Shown: positions 32,175 to 41,041, numbered from the stretch's first letter. The stretch: DNA of 64,000 nt from Sagittula marina (GCF_014196795.1 NZ_JACIEJ010000005.1:310001-374000), one strand, 5' to 3'. Notes: generated by a model not told the origin, from the sequence alone. Numbers and translations are program-made.

Positions 32175-35100
32175 TCCACGGTATCGCGATCAACGCGGCG
32201 CTACCTGACGTTGGCCGGAAAACGGTTGACCTGCTGGGCGAGCAGACCGTTGCGGACGTGGTCGCGGCGCTCATTCCGGGGGCTGCTGAGCATGTTCTCG
32301 ACGCTGCGCGTGTGACGATCCACCATGACGGAAAAGAGGCTCTTGTGCCGCGCTCAGCGTGGGCGCGCACCCGCCCGCATGATGGCACGCGCGTCGTGGT
32401 TGCTCTGCCGCCGGAGGTCAACGCGGTTTTGGGCATTGCCGGGGTTGTCGCGAACTACATCACGGGGTCTCTATATTACGCTGGGTTCACTGGACTTGGG
32501 GTCGCCGGAACCAACGCGATATTTGTCGGCACCGTTGTCGGCCTTGGCGCTCTGGCGGTGGCGGGCCTCAATGCTCTGGTGCCGACGTTGCCTGAAATGA
32601 AAAACGGGCGCTCACAGGAGGATGCCTACAGCATTTCCGGCTGGCGCAACCAAGCTAGGCCCGGTGAGCCAATCCCGCTCCCGCTTGGGCGTATCCGCGC
32701 CGCCCCCGTATTCATCGCACCGCCTTACACTGAGGTCGTGGGCGACGATCAGTATCTTCGGGCTTTGTTCTGCTTTGGGTATGGGCCGCTGAAAATCTCC
32801 GACATTCGTATTGGCGACGTGCCGATCGATGACATGACCGGCGTGCAGTACGAGGTTCGCGAAGGCCGTCCCGACGACGCGCCGATTTCGCTGGTGCGCG
32901 AGATCGTCCAGGAGCAAGGCGTTTCGCTCGAATTGGAGGGGCCTCAGCCGCCTACAGACGCCGCGGGAAACCCCATCGCAGGCCCTCTAGAGGATCGCCC
33001 GTACATCATGACCACTGCGGAGAATAGCACCCGCGTGCGCGTGATCTTGCAATTCCCCGGCGGTCTGCATCGGATCTCCACCAGTGACGGTGACGTGCGC
33101 CCGCGCGGTGTCGAGGTTCTTTACAGCATCCGGCAGGCGGGCACTGAAGTTTGGCAGGAGGTCGAGGAAGTCGGCTATGCCGGTCAAACCACTCAGGCGT
33201 TTTTCCGAAGCTATACGTTCGATCTGCCATCGCGTGGCCGTTGGGATGTGCGGATTGACCGCGTGGGTGTGAAAAGCACAGACCCGGTGCATTCGGAAAC
33301 GGTGAACCTTTGGTCGGTGCAGAGTATCAAGCCGGAATACCCGATCAATTTTGGAAAGCCCCTGGCACTGTTGAGCGTGCGAATCCGCGCAAGCTTCCAG
33401 CTCAACGGCACGCTCGACAATCTCACGGCCCTGACAGAGCGCTATGTGCGGGACTGGAATGGCAGCGATTGGGTAGAAGCCACCAGCGCCAACCCTGCCA
33501 GCGTCTACGCGTATGCACTGACCGCCAACCACAACCGCAGGCCAGCTTCCGACAGCGAAATTGATTGGGATTTCCTGCAAGACTGGCATGAATACTGCGC
33601 CGCCAACGGTCTCGAATATTCGCACAACCACATCGACCGGACGCCGCTGCGTGAAATGCTGGTGCATATCGCTGCAGCCGGGCGCGCTTCGCCGCGACAC
33701 GATGGCGGCAAGTGGGGCGGGATCATTGACTGGAAGCGGTCGTTCGTTTCCCGCCATATCAGCCCCCGCAATAGCCGCGACTTTCAGGCCGAGCGGTCTT
33801 ATTTCCGCCACCCTCACGGATACCGGGCGCGTTTTCGAGACGAAGCCGAGAGCTATGAGGAGCGGGAAATCGTGGTGCCGTGGCCGGGTGTGGCCGCTGG
33901 CGACGTAGAAGAGGCAATTCAGCGGACAATCAAGGGCGTCACATCTGCGGACAAAATGCAGCGCGCGCTCTATCGGTCGATGATCGAAGCAGAGCGCCGC
34001 CGCGACCGATGGTCTGTTGTCATGTTCGACGTGTCGGAGCATGTCGAGCGCGGTGATAACGTGGCGCTTTCTCACTATGAACTGAGCGACAGAATGACGA
34101 CTGGCCGTGTGTTGCACGTTTCGGGCAATCAGGTTGTCCTCGATGAGCGGGTGACCATGGTCGAGGGCGAAAGCTACGGCATTTCGTGGCAGCACTATGA
34201 CGCGGACGACACCACCGGAACCAAACGCACCGCCGAGGTTGTCACGGTTCCCGGCGAAACGTCTGCTTTGGGCGTTGTTGGCCAGACCCTGCCGCCTGTG
34301 GGCGCTCTGGTGTCGTTCGGCCCCGGTGAAATGATCACCGAGGATGCAGTCGTCCTGTACGTCGAGGCGGGTTCTGAGGGCGCGCGGGTGGTTCACATGA
34401 CCAACGCTGTGCCGGAGCTTGATGCCCTGACAGCGGCCTATGAGCCTGCCGAGTTCTCGGGGATCGTAGGAGAAGTGGTCGGTTCCGACGCTGTACCGCT
34501 GGTGCCTGTGTTCACCGGCGTTTCTACGGAGGTTCCAGAGGGTGAGTATGGCCCCACGGCCCGGGAAGTCAGGGTTTCGGCGCGGGCCGCATCGGCTGAT
34601 ACGGCTCTCATTGCAAACATTCTTGTTGAGCATCGCCTGACCGGCGAAACTGAATGGGATCAGACCACGATCAACGGGGCCTCTGGCACTGCCTCTATCC
34701 TTTACGATGACGAGGATGAGATTGACCTGCGCGCGACAGCGTTGCGCGCTGATGGGGTATCGGGCGATCCAACTGCAGTTGTTGAATATGTGGTCGGCTC
34801 CGATCTTGGCGACCTTCCGGCGCAACCTGACCTTGCCACGCTCTCGGCAGAGGGCGGGCTTGGGCGTGCTGTCATCGAACTTCGACACTCAGACCCGAAC
34901 ACCACGGCGCTTGAGGTCTTCCGCACGGCGGTTGGCAACACGCTCGACACCGACGCGGACAGCCTCGGCATTTACGATCTGGCTCCGGGTATGACCATCG
35001 CGGTCATCGACGGCGATACATCGCGCGTGGATCTTCTGGACTCTCTGGATTTCTCCGGCGCGGCTGGTTCGACGGTCTCGAACGCTGTCGCCATCACGGA

Positions 35101-35425
35101 TGGCCGCACGTATCGCGGGGCGGTCACGATCACCGGCAGCACAGCGGGCAACGTCACATTGGCCCTAACCGGCACCGGAGACGATGTGGAAACCGCCGCG
35201 CTATCCGGGAATGCGCTGCACCTTGTCAGCCTCGTGGCAGGCCCGGACCTGACGGACGTTTCTTTGACCAGATCAGCAGACTTCGACGGCACTGTCACGG
35301 TCGTTCTGATAGAAGAGAGCGCCGCCAGCGCACCGCAGGGTGAGCAGGAATACCGTTTTGCGGCACACGACGGCGGCGACCTGTCCTCCGCCATCACGGC
35401 TCCTTTAACAACCACAATCATTTAA
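32171..35425 (+). CDS. gpJ-like tail tip / host specificity protein
   Basis: A 1084-residue protein. Residues 75-150 hold two hydrophobic segments (AVLGIAGVVANYITGSLYYAGFTGLGVAGTNAIFVGTVVGLGALAVAGLNAL) as in gpI/gpJ-type baseplate proteins. The central part (ISGWRNQARPGEPIPLPLGRIRAAPV, YLRALFCFGYGPLKISDIRIGDVPI) is the conserved tip-attachment core. The region from about 770 looks like fibronectin type III-like beta repeats, rich in Thr, Ala and Asp, which would contact the host. The start is set by an ATGA overlap with the NlpC gene. Confidence 0.88.
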   Translation: MIHGIAINAALPDVGRKTVDLLGEQTVADVVAALIPGAAEHVLDAARVTIHHDGKEALVPRSAWARTRPHDGTRVVVALPPEVNAVLGIAGVVANYITGSLYYAGFTGLGVAGTNAIFVGTVVGLGALAVAGLNALVPTLPEMKNGRSQEDAYSISGWRNQARPGEPIPLPLGRIRAAPVFIAPPYTEVVGDDQYLRALFCFGYGPLKISDIRIGDVPIDDMTGVQYEVREGRPDDAPISLVREIVQEQGVSLELEGPQPPTDAAGNPIAGPLEDRPYIMTTAENSTRVRVILQFPGGLHRISTSDGDVRPRGVEVLYSIRQAGTEVWQEVEEVGYAGQTTQAFFRSYTFDLPSRGRWDVRIDRVGVKSTDPVHSETVNLWSVQSIKPEYPINFGKPLALLSVRIRASFQLNGTLDNLTALTERYVRDWNGSDWVEATSANPASVYAYALTANHNRRPASDSEIDWDFLQDWHEYCAANGLEYSHNHIDRTPLREMLVHIAAAGRASPRHDGGKWGGIIDWKRSFVSRHISPRNSRDFQAERSYFRHPHGYRARFRDEAESYEEREIVVPWPGVAAGDVEEAIQRTIKGVTSADKMQRALYRSMIEAERRRDRWSVVMFDVSEHVERGDNVALSHYELSDRMTTGRVLHVSGNQVVLDERVTMVEGESYGISWQHYDADDTTGTKRTAEVVTVPGETSALGVVGQTLPPVGALVSFGPGEMITEDAVVLYVEAGSEGARVVHMTNAVPELDALTAAYEPAEFSGIVGEVVGSDAVPLVPVFTGVSTEVPEGEYGPTAREVRVSARAASADTALIANILVEHRLTGETEWDQTTINGASGTASILYDDEDEIDLRATALRADGVSGDPTAVVEYVVGSDLGDLPAQPDLATLSAEGGLGRAVIELRHSDPNTTALEVFRTAVGNTLDTDADSLGIYDLAPGMTIAVIDGDTSRVDLLDSLDFSGAAGSTVSNAVAITDGRTYRGAVTITGSTAGNVTLALTGTGDDVETAALSGNALHLVSLVAGPDLTDVSLTRSADFDGTVTVVLIEESAASAPQGEQEYRFAAHDGGDLSSAITAPLTTTII

Positions 35426-35435
35426 GAGGCGTGCA

Positions 35436-37550
35436 ATGAAGCCACCTATCAAAGTCCCGACGCTCGGGCTGATTTCTGATGCCGTGACACTCTTGGGCGT
35501 TGATGGCCTTGGGAGTGTCGGGCGCTACCCTGTGGACAGCCTGGCATCCAGCGCATCGGTCGCAGCACTCTCAGCTTCCGTCGATTCTATTTCTGGCGAC
35601 TACGCCACCGGAACCGCGCTGACCGCGTTGCAGGCGGAAGTGGACGGGCTGGTGGCGATCCAGTCAGACCTGACCTTTATTGGTGGCTGGGACGCCTCTG
35701 ACGGCGTATTCCCGACATCCACCACGGCGGGCGAATACTGGATCACTGAAACCGCCGGGACCGTGGACGGTGTTTCGTTTGCTGTTGGTGATAAGGTCAT
35801 CGCGACCGTGGAGGATGCCTCCACTACGACATTCGTAGGCAACTGGCTGCGTGACCCAGCACCGCAGTTTGACGCCGAGAACCTGACGTTGACCGGCGAG
35901 ACCACGGCGGATTCTCTTGTCGTCGATGGGCTACCGGTCGCACCGACGGTCAAGTCCGCTGCCGGGGCAGATTGGCTTTGGCCTGACCCGTTTTTCAAGA
36001 GGGTAAGATTGGGTGAAGATTTTGACGGTCGGGACGTTTGGCTTGGAGACGTGGCTGCGAATTGGGAATTTGTTGACAATGCAGTATTTCCAAACGGGCG
36101 AGCTTTGCAGTCCGATGATACCGCAACCGGCCTTACCGGCCCTATCATACCTCTCCCTGCGTCCAGGTTTCCTGCGGGTTCGGATCTGACCGTCCGAATG
36201 CTGGTCGTGGGGGACGTTGGGGTAACAGTTTCCACCGGCGCGCGCTGGTACGATGGAGGCTCTAATCTTGGCGGCGATGGAATATCCGCAAATGAGGTCA
36301 CGGCGACCTCCATTCCGCAAATGGTGACAGTGACATGTCTCGCCGCCCCCGAAGGTGTGGACGGTCTCAGGCTCTATCCGTATGTCAAAAGCGGCACAGG
36401 GACGTTCCGAATTCTCGCGATGTGGGCGTATCTCGGTCAGGATGGACCCGCGTGGCCTGTGCAAGATCGCGCCCTTGATCCCCTGCGGGAGCCGCGTCCG
36501 GACACCTATCGCCCGCAGATGCCCCGCCTTGCCTCCAAACTGGTGCAGGGCCAGTGGGCCAGTGTGGCTTTCTTGGGCGATAGCTGGACGAATGACCCCG
36601 TTCGTATCATGCAGCCAGTTCAATCGCGTATTGCGGAACAGTGGAGCGTTACATCAGCTGGCTACATCAGTACCGCGACATCTGCGATATTCAAACCCCC
36701 GCTGTGTGCTCGGTCGCGCAGTGGGGTGTGGGTTGAGAGCGACTTTGGCCCAGGCTTTGGCCCCGACGGCGCGCACGCAACCACGGATGAGGTTGGCGCG
36801 TCGTTCACGGTGGACCCGGACAGTGGTGCAGTTAACAACGCAATTCGCCTGCACTACCTCCAACAACCCGGCGGTGGAACCATCGATTGCAGGGCCTACG
36901 ATAGCGGCTCGGAAGCGGTACAGACAGTTCAGACCGTCGATACCGATGGGGCGCTGTCCTATCAGACTGTCACTATCCCTCATACTTCAGGCTACGCAAT
37001 GACGTTCCAAGTCGCCACGGCGGGTTCTGGTGTGACGATTATGGGCGCAGAGATCCTCAACATTGCGGCAGGTGAGGTCGCTGTACACAAAATAGGTAAT
37101 GGCGGCGCAACTGCGGCCGATTTTCTGACTATCCCGGAGGACTATTTCGGCGCGGCTATGACGGCTATCGCGCCAGATTGTGTTTTCCTGACGCTCGGCA
37201 CGAATGACATGTCAGGCAGTGTCCCGCCACGTGAGTTTCGGGAGCAAATCGCGCTGATCTGTGACCGCATTCGGGCGGCGAAAAATCTCTGCGATATAAT
37301 CTTGGTGGCACCTGCTCAGAACGGATTGACGGACAGGGTATACCGGATGCAGGACTATGCCGACGCACTGTTTGATTTGGCGCGCGACCAAGGCTTTGGC
37401 TTCGTGGACCTGTTCGGAGTGTTCGGTCCAAATCCTGTCCTTCCGGTTTCCGCAGGCGTGTACCAAAACGATTTCGTCCACCCCAATCAATTCGGCGGTC
37501 AAATGATTGCAGGGCACCTTTGGGACGCCTGCTTTCGTCGCCTGACCTGA
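35436..37550 (+). CDS. Tail fibre with C-terminal SGNH/GDSL hydrolase
   Basis: A 704-residue protein. The N-terminal 170 residues form a phage-attachment region with the segment FIGGWDASDGVFPTSTTAGEYWITETAGTVDGVSFAVGDKVIA, common in fibre proteins. A beta sandwich follows. The C-terminal 330 residues are an SGNH esterase domain: Ser383 in FLGDSWT (block I), Asn590 in LGTNDM (block III), and Asp679/His682 in DFVHPN (block V). A deacetylase or esterase acting on surface polysaccharide would help receptor access. The substrate is unknown. Confidence 0.85.
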   Translation: MKPPIKVPTLGLISDAVTLLGVDGLGSVGRYPVDSLASSASVAALSASVDSISGDYATGTALTALQAEVDGLVAIQSDLTFIGGWDASDGVFPTSTTAGEYWITETAGTVDGVSFAVGDKVIATVEDASTTTFVGNWLRDPAPQFDAENLTLTGETTADSLVVDGLPVAPTVKSAAGADWLWPDPFFKRVRLGEDFDGRDVWLGDVAANWEFVDNAVFPNGRALQSDDTATGLTGPIIPLPASRFPAGSDLTVRMLVVGDVGVTVSTGARWYDGGSNLGGDGISANEVTATSIPQMVTVTCLAAPEGVDGLRLYPYVKSGTGTFRILAMWAYLGQDGPAWPVQDRALDPLREPRPDTYRPQMPRLASKLVQGQWASVAFLGDSWTNDPVRIMQPVQSRIAEQWSVTSAGYISTATSAIFKPPLCARSRSGVWVESDFGPGFGPDGAHATTDEVGASFTVDPDSGAVNNAIRLHYLQQPGGGTIDCRAYDSGSEAVQTVQTVDTDGALSYQTVTIPHTSGYAMTFQVATAGSGVTIMGAEILNIAAGEVAVHKIGNGGATAADFLTIPEDYFGAAMTAIAPDCVFLTLGTNDMSGSVPPREFREQIALICDRIRAAKNLCDIILVAPAQNGLTDRVYRMQDYADALFDLARDQGFGFVDLFGVFGPNPVLPVSAGVYQNDFVHPNQFGGQMIAGHLWDACFRRLT

Positions 37551-37631
37551 GGTGCGCCTGCCACCTGCCATCTGATCTGTGAGCAGCGTCCTGCGCGGCC
37601 CGAAAAACCTTAAAAATACAGGAGGCAACTG

Positions 37632-37823
37632 ATGGAGCCGGCACTGGGCTATACAGAATATGGCGTGCTTGGCCTCACGGTCTTCGTCTTGCTTTTTGCA
37701 GTCTGGAAGCTCTGGGAGCGTGTCGTGACCCTATCTGACAGATCTTTCGAACGTGAAGCCACGATGACGGATGTTCTAAATCGGACGCTTGAAGAGCTAC
37801 GCCGGGGGCGGGGTGGCTTGTGA
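37632..37823 (+). CDS. Small membrane protein, holin candidate
   Basis: A 63-residue protein with one N-terminal membrane helix (YGVLGLTVFVLLFAVWKLW, about 10-28) and a charged helical tail (LSDRSFEREATMTDVLNRTLEELRRGRGG). Position at the head of the lysis cassette suggests a one-span holin or pinholin. AGGAGG lies upstream. Confidence 0.65.
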   Translation: MEPALGYTEYGVLGLTVFVLLFAVWKLWERVVTLSDRSFEREATMTDVLNRTLEELRRGRGGL

Positions 37824-37969
37824 TGTGCTTCATCGATTGGTTCCTGCCTAAAAAGACAGCCGCGCGCATTGAGGCGCTGGAAGCGCAGCGCCAGAAAAAT
37901 GACGAATTGCACCGGGCTGTTCTGCGCGAGCTGTCTCGGCACTTTGAGGAGCGCGATGACCGTGACTGA
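37823..37969 (+). CDS. Small coiled-coil protein of lysis region
   Basis: A 48-residue protein (MCFIDWFLPKKTAARIEALEAQRQKNDELHRAVLREL) with a hydrophobic start and a heptad-rich helix. Its ATG overlaps the previous stop (TGATG), and its end overlaps the next start by 14 bases, which supports translation. Role unknown; possibly a lysis accessory. Confidence 0.5.
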   Translation: MCFIDWFLPKKTAARIEALEAQRQKNDELHRAVLRELSRHFEERDDRD

Positions 37970-38381
37970 CTTCTTTTATCCGGCGGTAGCGTGTATCGCC
38001 CTTGTGTTTCTGCTGCTCAATGCCGTGGCGTTCCGTCGCTACGCTTTCAGCTGGGACGATGATCCGCTGAATAACCTTGGCGGCGGCATGTTCTGGATGA
38101 GCGCTGCTGGGGCGATCCGGCTTCTGTGGTGGGACATCTTAAGGGCTTGGTCCATCGCCCTGAACCCGGGATTATGGGAAGCGCTTAATATGCTGGGCGT
38201 AGGCATCAACGTGATGTTCAACGCTGCCGCAGTTTACGGCGGATTTCGGAAACTGCGCGGCTTTTGGTTGATGATACCTCTTGAGAACAGGGGGGATTAT
38301 CCTTTGCTGCTGGCCGCATTTTATCCACGCCGGCTGTCTTTGTGGCCTCTATGGCGCTGGCCTTCCGACAGGCGGAAGTGA
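37956..38381 (+). CDS. Multi-span membrane protein, second holin candidate
   Basis: A 141-residue protein starting MTVTDFFYPAVACIALVFLLLNAVAF. Three or four hydrophobic segments are visible (about 7-27, 48-65, 82-105 and 115-135), with a basic C-terminus. It fits a class I holin or a membrane protein of the lysis cassette. Overlaps the coiled-coil gene. Confidence 0.65.
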   Translation: MTVTDFFYPAVACIALVFLLLNAVAFRRYAFSWDDDPLNNLGGGMFWMSAAGAIRLLWWDILRAWSIALNPGLWEALNMLGVGINVMFNAAAVYGGFRKLRGFWLMIPLENRGDYPLLLAAFYPRRLSLWPLWRWPSDRRK

Positions 38382-38382
38382 C

Positions 38383-38616
38383 ATGCGACGCGCGGTGGTT
38401 ACGCTTCTGCGCCGCTACGCTGCCCCCGCGATCGAATGGACCTCCGTTGAGATCCACTGGCTGATATACCGTGACCGCTCCATGAGCCTATGCGCGCGGG
38501 CTTGGGTATACAGAGAGCATTTGTTCTGGCGGGCGTGGGTGGCTGTTTTTGACACCCTGTTGCTTGGTTATGAGCCGGACCATTGCCGCGCCAGTGCTGA
38601 GAGGTGTGGGAGGTAG
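38383..38616 (+). CDS. Hypothetical small basic protein, lysis region
   Basis: A 77-residue protein (MRRAVVTLLRRYAAPAIEWTSVEIHWLIYRDRSMSLCARAW) rich in Arg and Trp. GGCGGAAG lies before the ATG, one base after the preceding stop. It carries no full membrane span and no recognised domain. Confidence 0.6.
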   Translation: MRRAVVTLLRRYAAPAIEWTSVEIHWLIYRDRSMSLCARAWVYREHLFWRAWVAVFDTLLLGYEPDHCRASAERCGR

Positions 38617-38807
38617 CGCGGGCCGCTATCGTTGCAGGCTGGTTAGGCCCGCTATTGTCGCTTGATGCCGTCGCCCCCGGCGATACCGCCGACCAAGGCA
38701 GATCTTACCAGCGGTCGCACATCGCCCGCGCCCCTCTCCCTACCACATCGACCCCCACGACACAACCGCGCCGCGTGCGCGCTCTCCACACATGAAAGGC
38801 GAAGGCC

Positions 38808-39701
38808 ATGACCGTAGAAGCACTGCTTGATTTCATCGCAAAGCCGGAAAGCGGCAATGACCCCAACATCGTTTGGGCCGGGATCAAAGCCAAGCACCGC
38901 CCGCCGCGCCCCCTCACCACCATGACTGTGCAAGAGGTGCTGGACTGGCAAGACAGCATTGACCCGCTCTACATGTCCGAAGCCGCTGGGGAGTGGCAAT
39001 TCATGGAGGATACGCTGCGAGGGCTGTACCGTGAGGCCGGGGTGTCCCTGCGAGATACCTTCGATGAGGCAACGCAATACCGGCTGGCCTATGCGCTGCT
39101 GCGCCGCCGTGGGCTGGATGACTACCTTGAGGGCCATATCACAGCGGAGGCGTTCGCGCAGAACCTGTCCAAAGAGTGGGCTTCACTGCCGTGCATCACT
39201 GTGGACCGAAATGGGCGCGCAGCGTCAGGGCAATCCTACTACGCGGGTGACGGCCTAAACAAGGCGCATGTGAGCCGCGAGGATCTGTTAAGGCACGTTC
39301 GCGCGCTCAAATCCCGACCGATCTTCTCGCACCCCATGCCGCCGGCGCCAGAACCTGCAGTAATCCCGGCAGAGGTCAAAGAGATGATCGAGGATGGCCG
39401 GAAAGGGTGGGCGCAGTCCGCCACCATCCGAAACGCGCTGAAACAGGCCATCGGCGGGCCGCTGCTGGCTGTCGGGGCGTGGTTCGCCGCGCAGCCCGGT
39501 CACGTCCAGATCGGTGCCGCTGTGGCTCTCTCTGCGGGCGCTGCGGCGATCCTCTGGGGCGCTTGGCGGGTTATCAGCGAGCGGCGGCGCAAGGCTCATG
39601 CTGCTGAGAAGGCCGCGCGCGCTGTGGACCCGACCCCGGACGCTGCGGCGATCCTCTCTGACCCGCGCGTCTTGGCGGCGTTACAGGCGTTGGCTCGATG
39701 A
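38808..39701 (+). CDS. Endolysin: muramidase domain with C-terminal membrane hairpin
   Basis: A 297-residue protein. Residues 1-150 resemble phage lysozymes of the GH104-like type: FIAKPESGNDPN (catalytic Glu14 expected), the MTVQEVLDWQ helix, SEAAGEWQFMEDTL and DEATQYRLAYALLRRRGLDDYLEG. Residues 150-200 are a Pro-rich linker. Two hydrophobic helices at about 216-232 and 237-252 (PLLAVGAWFAAQPG, then AALSAGAAAILWGAW) suggest a membrane-anchored C-terminus, unlike classical soluble endolysins. It degrades peptidoglycan at lysis, and release would depend on a holin or on membrane depolarisation. Confidence 0.82.
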   Translation: MTVEALLDFIAKPESGNDPNIVWAGIKAKHRPPRPLTTMTVQEVLDWQDSIDPLYMSEAAGEWQFMEDTLRGLYREAGVSLRDTFDEATQYRLAYALLRRRGLDDYLEGHITAEAFAQNLSKEWASLPCITVDRNGRAASGQSYYAGDGLNKAHVSREDLLRHVRALKSRPIFSHPMPPAPEPAVIPAEVKEMIEDGRKGWAQSATIRNALKQAIGGPLLAVGAWFAAQPGHVQIGAAVALSAGAAAILWGAWRVISERRRKAHAAEKAARAVDPTPDAAAILSDPRVLAALQALAR

Positions 39702-39913
39702 CCCGCGCCGCAATCATCTGCGGGGCGTTGGCGCTTGTCATTGCCGCGACATTCTGGGCCGGTCTGCGATGGAACGCCGGACAGGCCGACCGTGACAGGA
39801 TACGGACACTCGAAACCGTTGACCAACTTGAAAAGGACGCGCGCAATGCAACGGACGACGATCTCGCTGACAGTTTGTCTGACCCTGTGCCTAGTTCTGG
39901 CGGGCTGTGGTGA
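39698..39913 (+). CDS. i-spanin (Rz-like)
   Basis: A 71-residue protein with an N-terminal membrane anchor (AAIICGALALVIAATFWAGL) and a periplasmic helical region (DRDRIRTLETVDQLEKDARNATDDDL). It is short for an i-spanin but lies directly after the endolysin, with ATGA overlap, and contains the start of an out-of-frame lipoprotein gene. This Rz/Rz1 layout is diagnostic. Confidence 0.8.
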   Translation: MTRAAIICGALALVIAATFWAGLRWNAGQADRDRIRTLETVDQLEKDARNATDDDLADSLSDPVPSSGGLW

Positions 39914-40064
39914 CGGGGATTTCTGCGACGTGTGGCAGGGTCCGAAGTCGTTTCACCCGGACACCGCCAAGCAGATCGTGAAGACGGACCGCCCCGATGC
40001 CGAGGGGATCAAGGTCGAGAACGATTATGGTGCAGCCAACTGCCATGAAAAAGGCCCGCCCTGA
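39846..40064 (+). CDS. o-spanin lipoprotein (Rz1-like), nested in Rz frame +1
   Basis: A 72-residue lipoprotein: basic start MQRTT, hydrophobic core, then lipobox LAGC at 18-21 with Cys21 as the lipidation site. The mature 52 residues end in HEKGPP. It starts 68 bases inside the i-spanin gene in another frame and runs beyond it. Together the two bridge inner and outer membranes and complete lysis of a Gram-negative host. Confidence 0.82.
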   Translation: MQRTTISLTVCLTLCLVLAGCGDGDFCDVWQGPKSFHPDTAKQIVKTDRPDAEGIKVENDYGAANCHEKGPP

Positions 40065-40078
40065 CCGGCGGGCCTTTT
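40049..40078. terminator. Strong terminator at end of late operon
   Basis: AAAAGGCCCGCC (40049-40060) and GGCGGGCCTTTT (40067-40078) form a perfect 12-bp stem around CTGACC. A-tract and T-tract on either side make it work in both directions: it ends the rightward late operon and the leftward small-gene operon that finishes at 40093. Confidence 0.92.
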
Positions 40079-40092
40079 GTGTTTAAGGGGGG

Positions 40093-40395
40093 TCAGGTGG
40101 ATTGTTCTTGGGTGGGGTAATGCTCTGCCACAGCCGAAACGATGTCAGCCGCTGCGCATCGGTGGCCGCGTGTAAACAGAGGCTTCGAGCCATCGACCTG
40201 TACGTAGCAGCGCGGCGACGGGTCGTAGGCGATCCGGCGAGGGTTCAGTTGCATGTATCTGCGCAGGTCATGGCTGGCCTGCTGAACCGACATGCGAAAC
40301 GCACGCGCGATGTCGCTGCGCTGAATCTGCCCTTCTTCCTCGATCAAGTCATCAATCCACATGAGGCGGACTACAGTGGCGAAAGCGTCGGTCAT
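40093..40395 (-). CDS. Small winged-HTH DNA-binding protein
   Basis: A 100-residue protein. IQRSDIARAFRMSVQQASHDLRRYMQLNPRRIAYDPSPRCYV (about 23-64) follows the N-terminal winged helix of WYL-type regulators, without the WYL domain. It would bind DNA as a small phage regulator. It is the last gene of the leftward operon and the likeliest to control it or the adjacent lysis region. Confidence 0.7.
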   Translation of the reverse strand: MTDAFATVVRLMWIDDLIEEEGQIQRSDIARAFRMSVQQASHDLRRYMQLNPRRIAYDPSPRCYVQVDGSKPLFTRGHRCAAADIVSAVAEHYPTQEQST

Positions 40396-40416
40396 GGTGC
40401 CCCCGGGCTATTTGGA

Positions 40417-40560
40417 TCAGCGTTTGTGCTTCTGGACTTCGGCCTGTGCGGCGAGGATTGCCGCGATGGCTTCACGGCTCACGCCGTCCCAGATGGCTTC
40501 GGTTATCAGCCCCTCAATCGAGCTTTGAAAGCCTGCGGCGGTCATCGGTTTTCCTGGCAT
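40417..40560 (-). CDS. Small helical phage protein
   Basis: A 47-residue protein (MPGKPMTAAGFQSSIEGLITEAIWDGVSREAIAAILAAQ) ending EVQKHKR. It is preceded by the cassette CCCCGGAGGCACC-ATG, a near-perfect ribosome site. Amphipathic helices only; function unknown. Confidence 0.7.
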   Translation of the reverse strand: MPGKPMTAAGFQSSIEGLITEAIWDGVSREAIAAILAAQAEVQKHKR

Positions 40561-40573
40561 GGTGCCTCCGGGG

Positions 40574-40834
40574 TTAAATGGACAGCTCGCGGCCTGCCGC
40601 GATGGCCAGCCGCTTGAGCATTTCGACAGGCACCGTCACGACGACTGTCGCTTCGTTGCCGGGGTGCGGGCTGGCGGCGATCAGAGCATTTGCCGCCAAT
40701 TCGACCTGATGCAGCCGGTCAAGTTCTTTCGCCGCTTTGGGTGGGATCTCTGCGGCCGCGTCCCATGCTTCCCATTTCGCGACTGCCTGGTGGCTTCCGC
40801 AATCCGGGCAGCAAACCTTTCCGTCATGTGCCAT
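40574..40834 (-). CDS. Zinc-ribbon-like phage protein
   Basis: An 86-residue protein. An N-terminal CCPDCGSHQ may bind a metal with His residues, followed by a helical region and a strand TVVVTVPVEMLKRLAIAAG. Preceded by the CCCGGAGGC cassette. Function unknown. Confidence 0.65.
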   Translation of the reverse strand: MAHDGKVCCPDCGSHQAVAKWEAWDAAAEIPPKAAKELDRLHQVELAANALIAASPHPGNEATVVVTVPVEMLKRLAIAAGRELSI

Positions 40835-41027
40835 TTGTGCCTCCGGGATGTTTGGATTGGGACATTTCGGCGTCTATGTGCCGGTCCAGATCTTCCCCGT
40901 TCAGGACAACATTTTCCGGCGTCAGGCCGGCGAAAACGCCTCCTTTGTGAATGGTCTCGAGATCGCGAGATTTGAGCCACCTGTAGCGGGCGGCATCGCG
41001 CTCTGTGGCGGTCGGGTTCTCTGCCAT
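40824..41027 (-). CDS. Hypothetical phage protein, reads through its cassette stop
   Basis: A 67-residue protein (MAENPTATERDAARYRWLKSRDLETIHKGG). In its terminal cassette the usual TAA is replaced by ATC context, so the frame continues through the Shine-Dalgarno sequence (residues SKHPGGTNGT) and overlaps the next gene by 11 bases. The N-terminal half resembles short phage proteins with the R-D-A-x-R-Y-R-W-L motif, common in phages and of unknown role. Confidence 0.7.
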   Translation of the reverse strand: MAENPTATERDAARYRWLKSRDLETIHKGGVFAGLTPENVVLNGEDLDRHIDAEMSQSKHPGGTNGT

Positions 41028-41041
41028 AGGGCCTCCGGGGG

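Noticed and set aside
32987-34888. 633-codon open frame on the minus strand
   Set aside because: It is wholly antisense to the conserved gpJ-like gene, has Arg/His-rich shadow composition and no ribosome site; a product of high GC and codon bias.
38604-38795. 63-codon rightward frame before the endolysin
   Set aside because: It starts at a GTG inside the previous gene's end, the second half is Thr/Pro/Arg low complexity, and no family pattern or coupling supports it. The 38617-38807 gap is left without a gene.
18559-40064. The structural block as a gene transfer agent
   Set aside because: Tail genes resemble GTA genes, but the element has an integrase, att repeats, small terminase with HNH, replication genes and a lysis cassette, so it is a prophage.
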